Assembly (NCBI GenBank): GCA_012514915.1
Contig: JAAYZJ010000133.1
Location: 1-23,707, forward strand
Length of the DNA stretch: 23,707 bases
DNA from: Lentisphaerota bacterium
GTDB taxonomy: Bacteria; Verrucomicrobiota; Kiritimatiellia; RFP12; JAAYLN01
Reading direction: 5' to 3'
The translations under genes were made by a program, and so were the position numbers. Positions 23,598 to 23,707 of this stretch are shown here, piece by piece; the first letter of the stretch is position 1, and each line of letters starts with the position of its first letter. The notes beneath the pieces are model-generated. The model was not told the DNA's origin and did not search any database. It saw only the letters and a program-made list of their open reading frames with translations.

Positions 23598-23707
23598 ATG
23601 CCAACCCAACTCTTCATCACCAACACCGCGAACGCGAACCTGGGCCAGCGGCTGCGCGAACTGATCTCGACCAGCCGCGAAATGCGCGCGCTGGTCGGCT
23701 TTTTCTA
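23598..23707 (+). CDS. N-terminus of a possible PLD-like/helicase protein, partial
   Basis: Only 36 codons plus two bases are present before the window ends. The ATG at 23598 follows GAGGA (23582-23586) with somewhat long spacing. The start reads MPTQLFITNTANANLG, then LRELISTSREMRALVGFF. A short polar N-terminus, an amphipathic helix and a strand reading LVGFFY is how many DEAD/SNF2-type helicases with an N-terminal phospholipase-D-like domain begin, a class common in restriction and defence clusters. This is a recollection-based match over very few residues. The gene is real by context (4 bp after the ATPase, no stop); its identity is tentative. Confidence 0.45.
   Translation, partial: MPTQLFITNTANANLGQRLRELISTSREMRALVGFF

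Noticed and set aside
1..23707. CRISPR arrays, tRNA/rRNA genes, transposases or integrases
   Set aside because: No regularly spaced direct repeats of CRISPR size, no cloverleaf-like segment with a CCA end, and no DDE or tyrosine-recombinase motifs were seen on reading; a tRNAscan or Infernal run was not possible.

Overview
The window is GC-rich, densely coded bacterial chromosome holding mostly housekeeping genes, with an accessory-looking segment at the right end. Three things suggest a PVC-group bacterium of the Kiritimatiellota/Lentisphaerota/Verrucomicrobiota kind: a very large exported LamG protein with glycine-rich modules, a DUF2723-like membrane protein fused to TPRs, and short intergenic repeats that recall that group. 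This placement is an inference from style; no rRNA or other phylogenetic marker gene was compared. The LexA operator is of the GAAC-N4-GTTC type known from Bacillus, not the enterobacterial CTGT-N8-ACAG type.

Layout. (1) Positions 1-1426, minus strand: two exported proteins of unknown function, the second cut by the window edge. (2) 1581-5291, plus: a large exported LamG protein with three glycine-rich modules. (3) 5463-9226, plus: a polytopic DUF2723-like/TPR protein whose stop codon overlaps the start of pgpA (phosphatidylglycerophosphatase A). (4) 9219-9440, minus: a small NifU-type Fe-S scaffold domain protein, convergent with pgpA. It is followed by 467 bp of hairpin-rich non-coding DNA. 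(5) 13893-9908, minus: an overlapping three-gene operon of a family-2 glycosyltransferase, a polytopic membrane protein and a tRNA-dihydrouridine synthase. (6) 18121-14086, minus: lexA and mfd. Divergent from lexA is a Y-family DNA polymerase (18210-19505), and one LexA box lies between the two promoters, so this is an SOS/DNA-repair block. (7) 19574-21337, plus: fhs (formate-tetrahydrofolate ligase), convergent with an anchored or exported thermonuclease-like protein. (8) 21882-22382: no convincing gene, but a palindromic repeat. (9) 22418 to the end, plus: an AAA ATPase with a DUF4143-type C-terminus, then 4 bp later the beginning of what may be a PLD-like/helicase protein cut by the edge.

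The most interesting signal is in gene starts. lexA and the AAA ATPase have good sigma70-type promoters whose -10 box ends exactly 6 nt before the ATG. fhs, and less clearly the glycosyltransferase, look similar. None of these starts has a good Shine-Dalgarno sequence, whereas genes inside operons generally do. This points to leaderless transcripts. Separately, both convergent gene pairs in the window overlap by exactly 8 bp through a shared TCAAYTGA stop-stop module. No CRISPR array, tRNA, rRNA or transposase was seen. A wholly new system cannot be demonstrated here; the right-edge ATPase-helicase pair is the best candidate for one.
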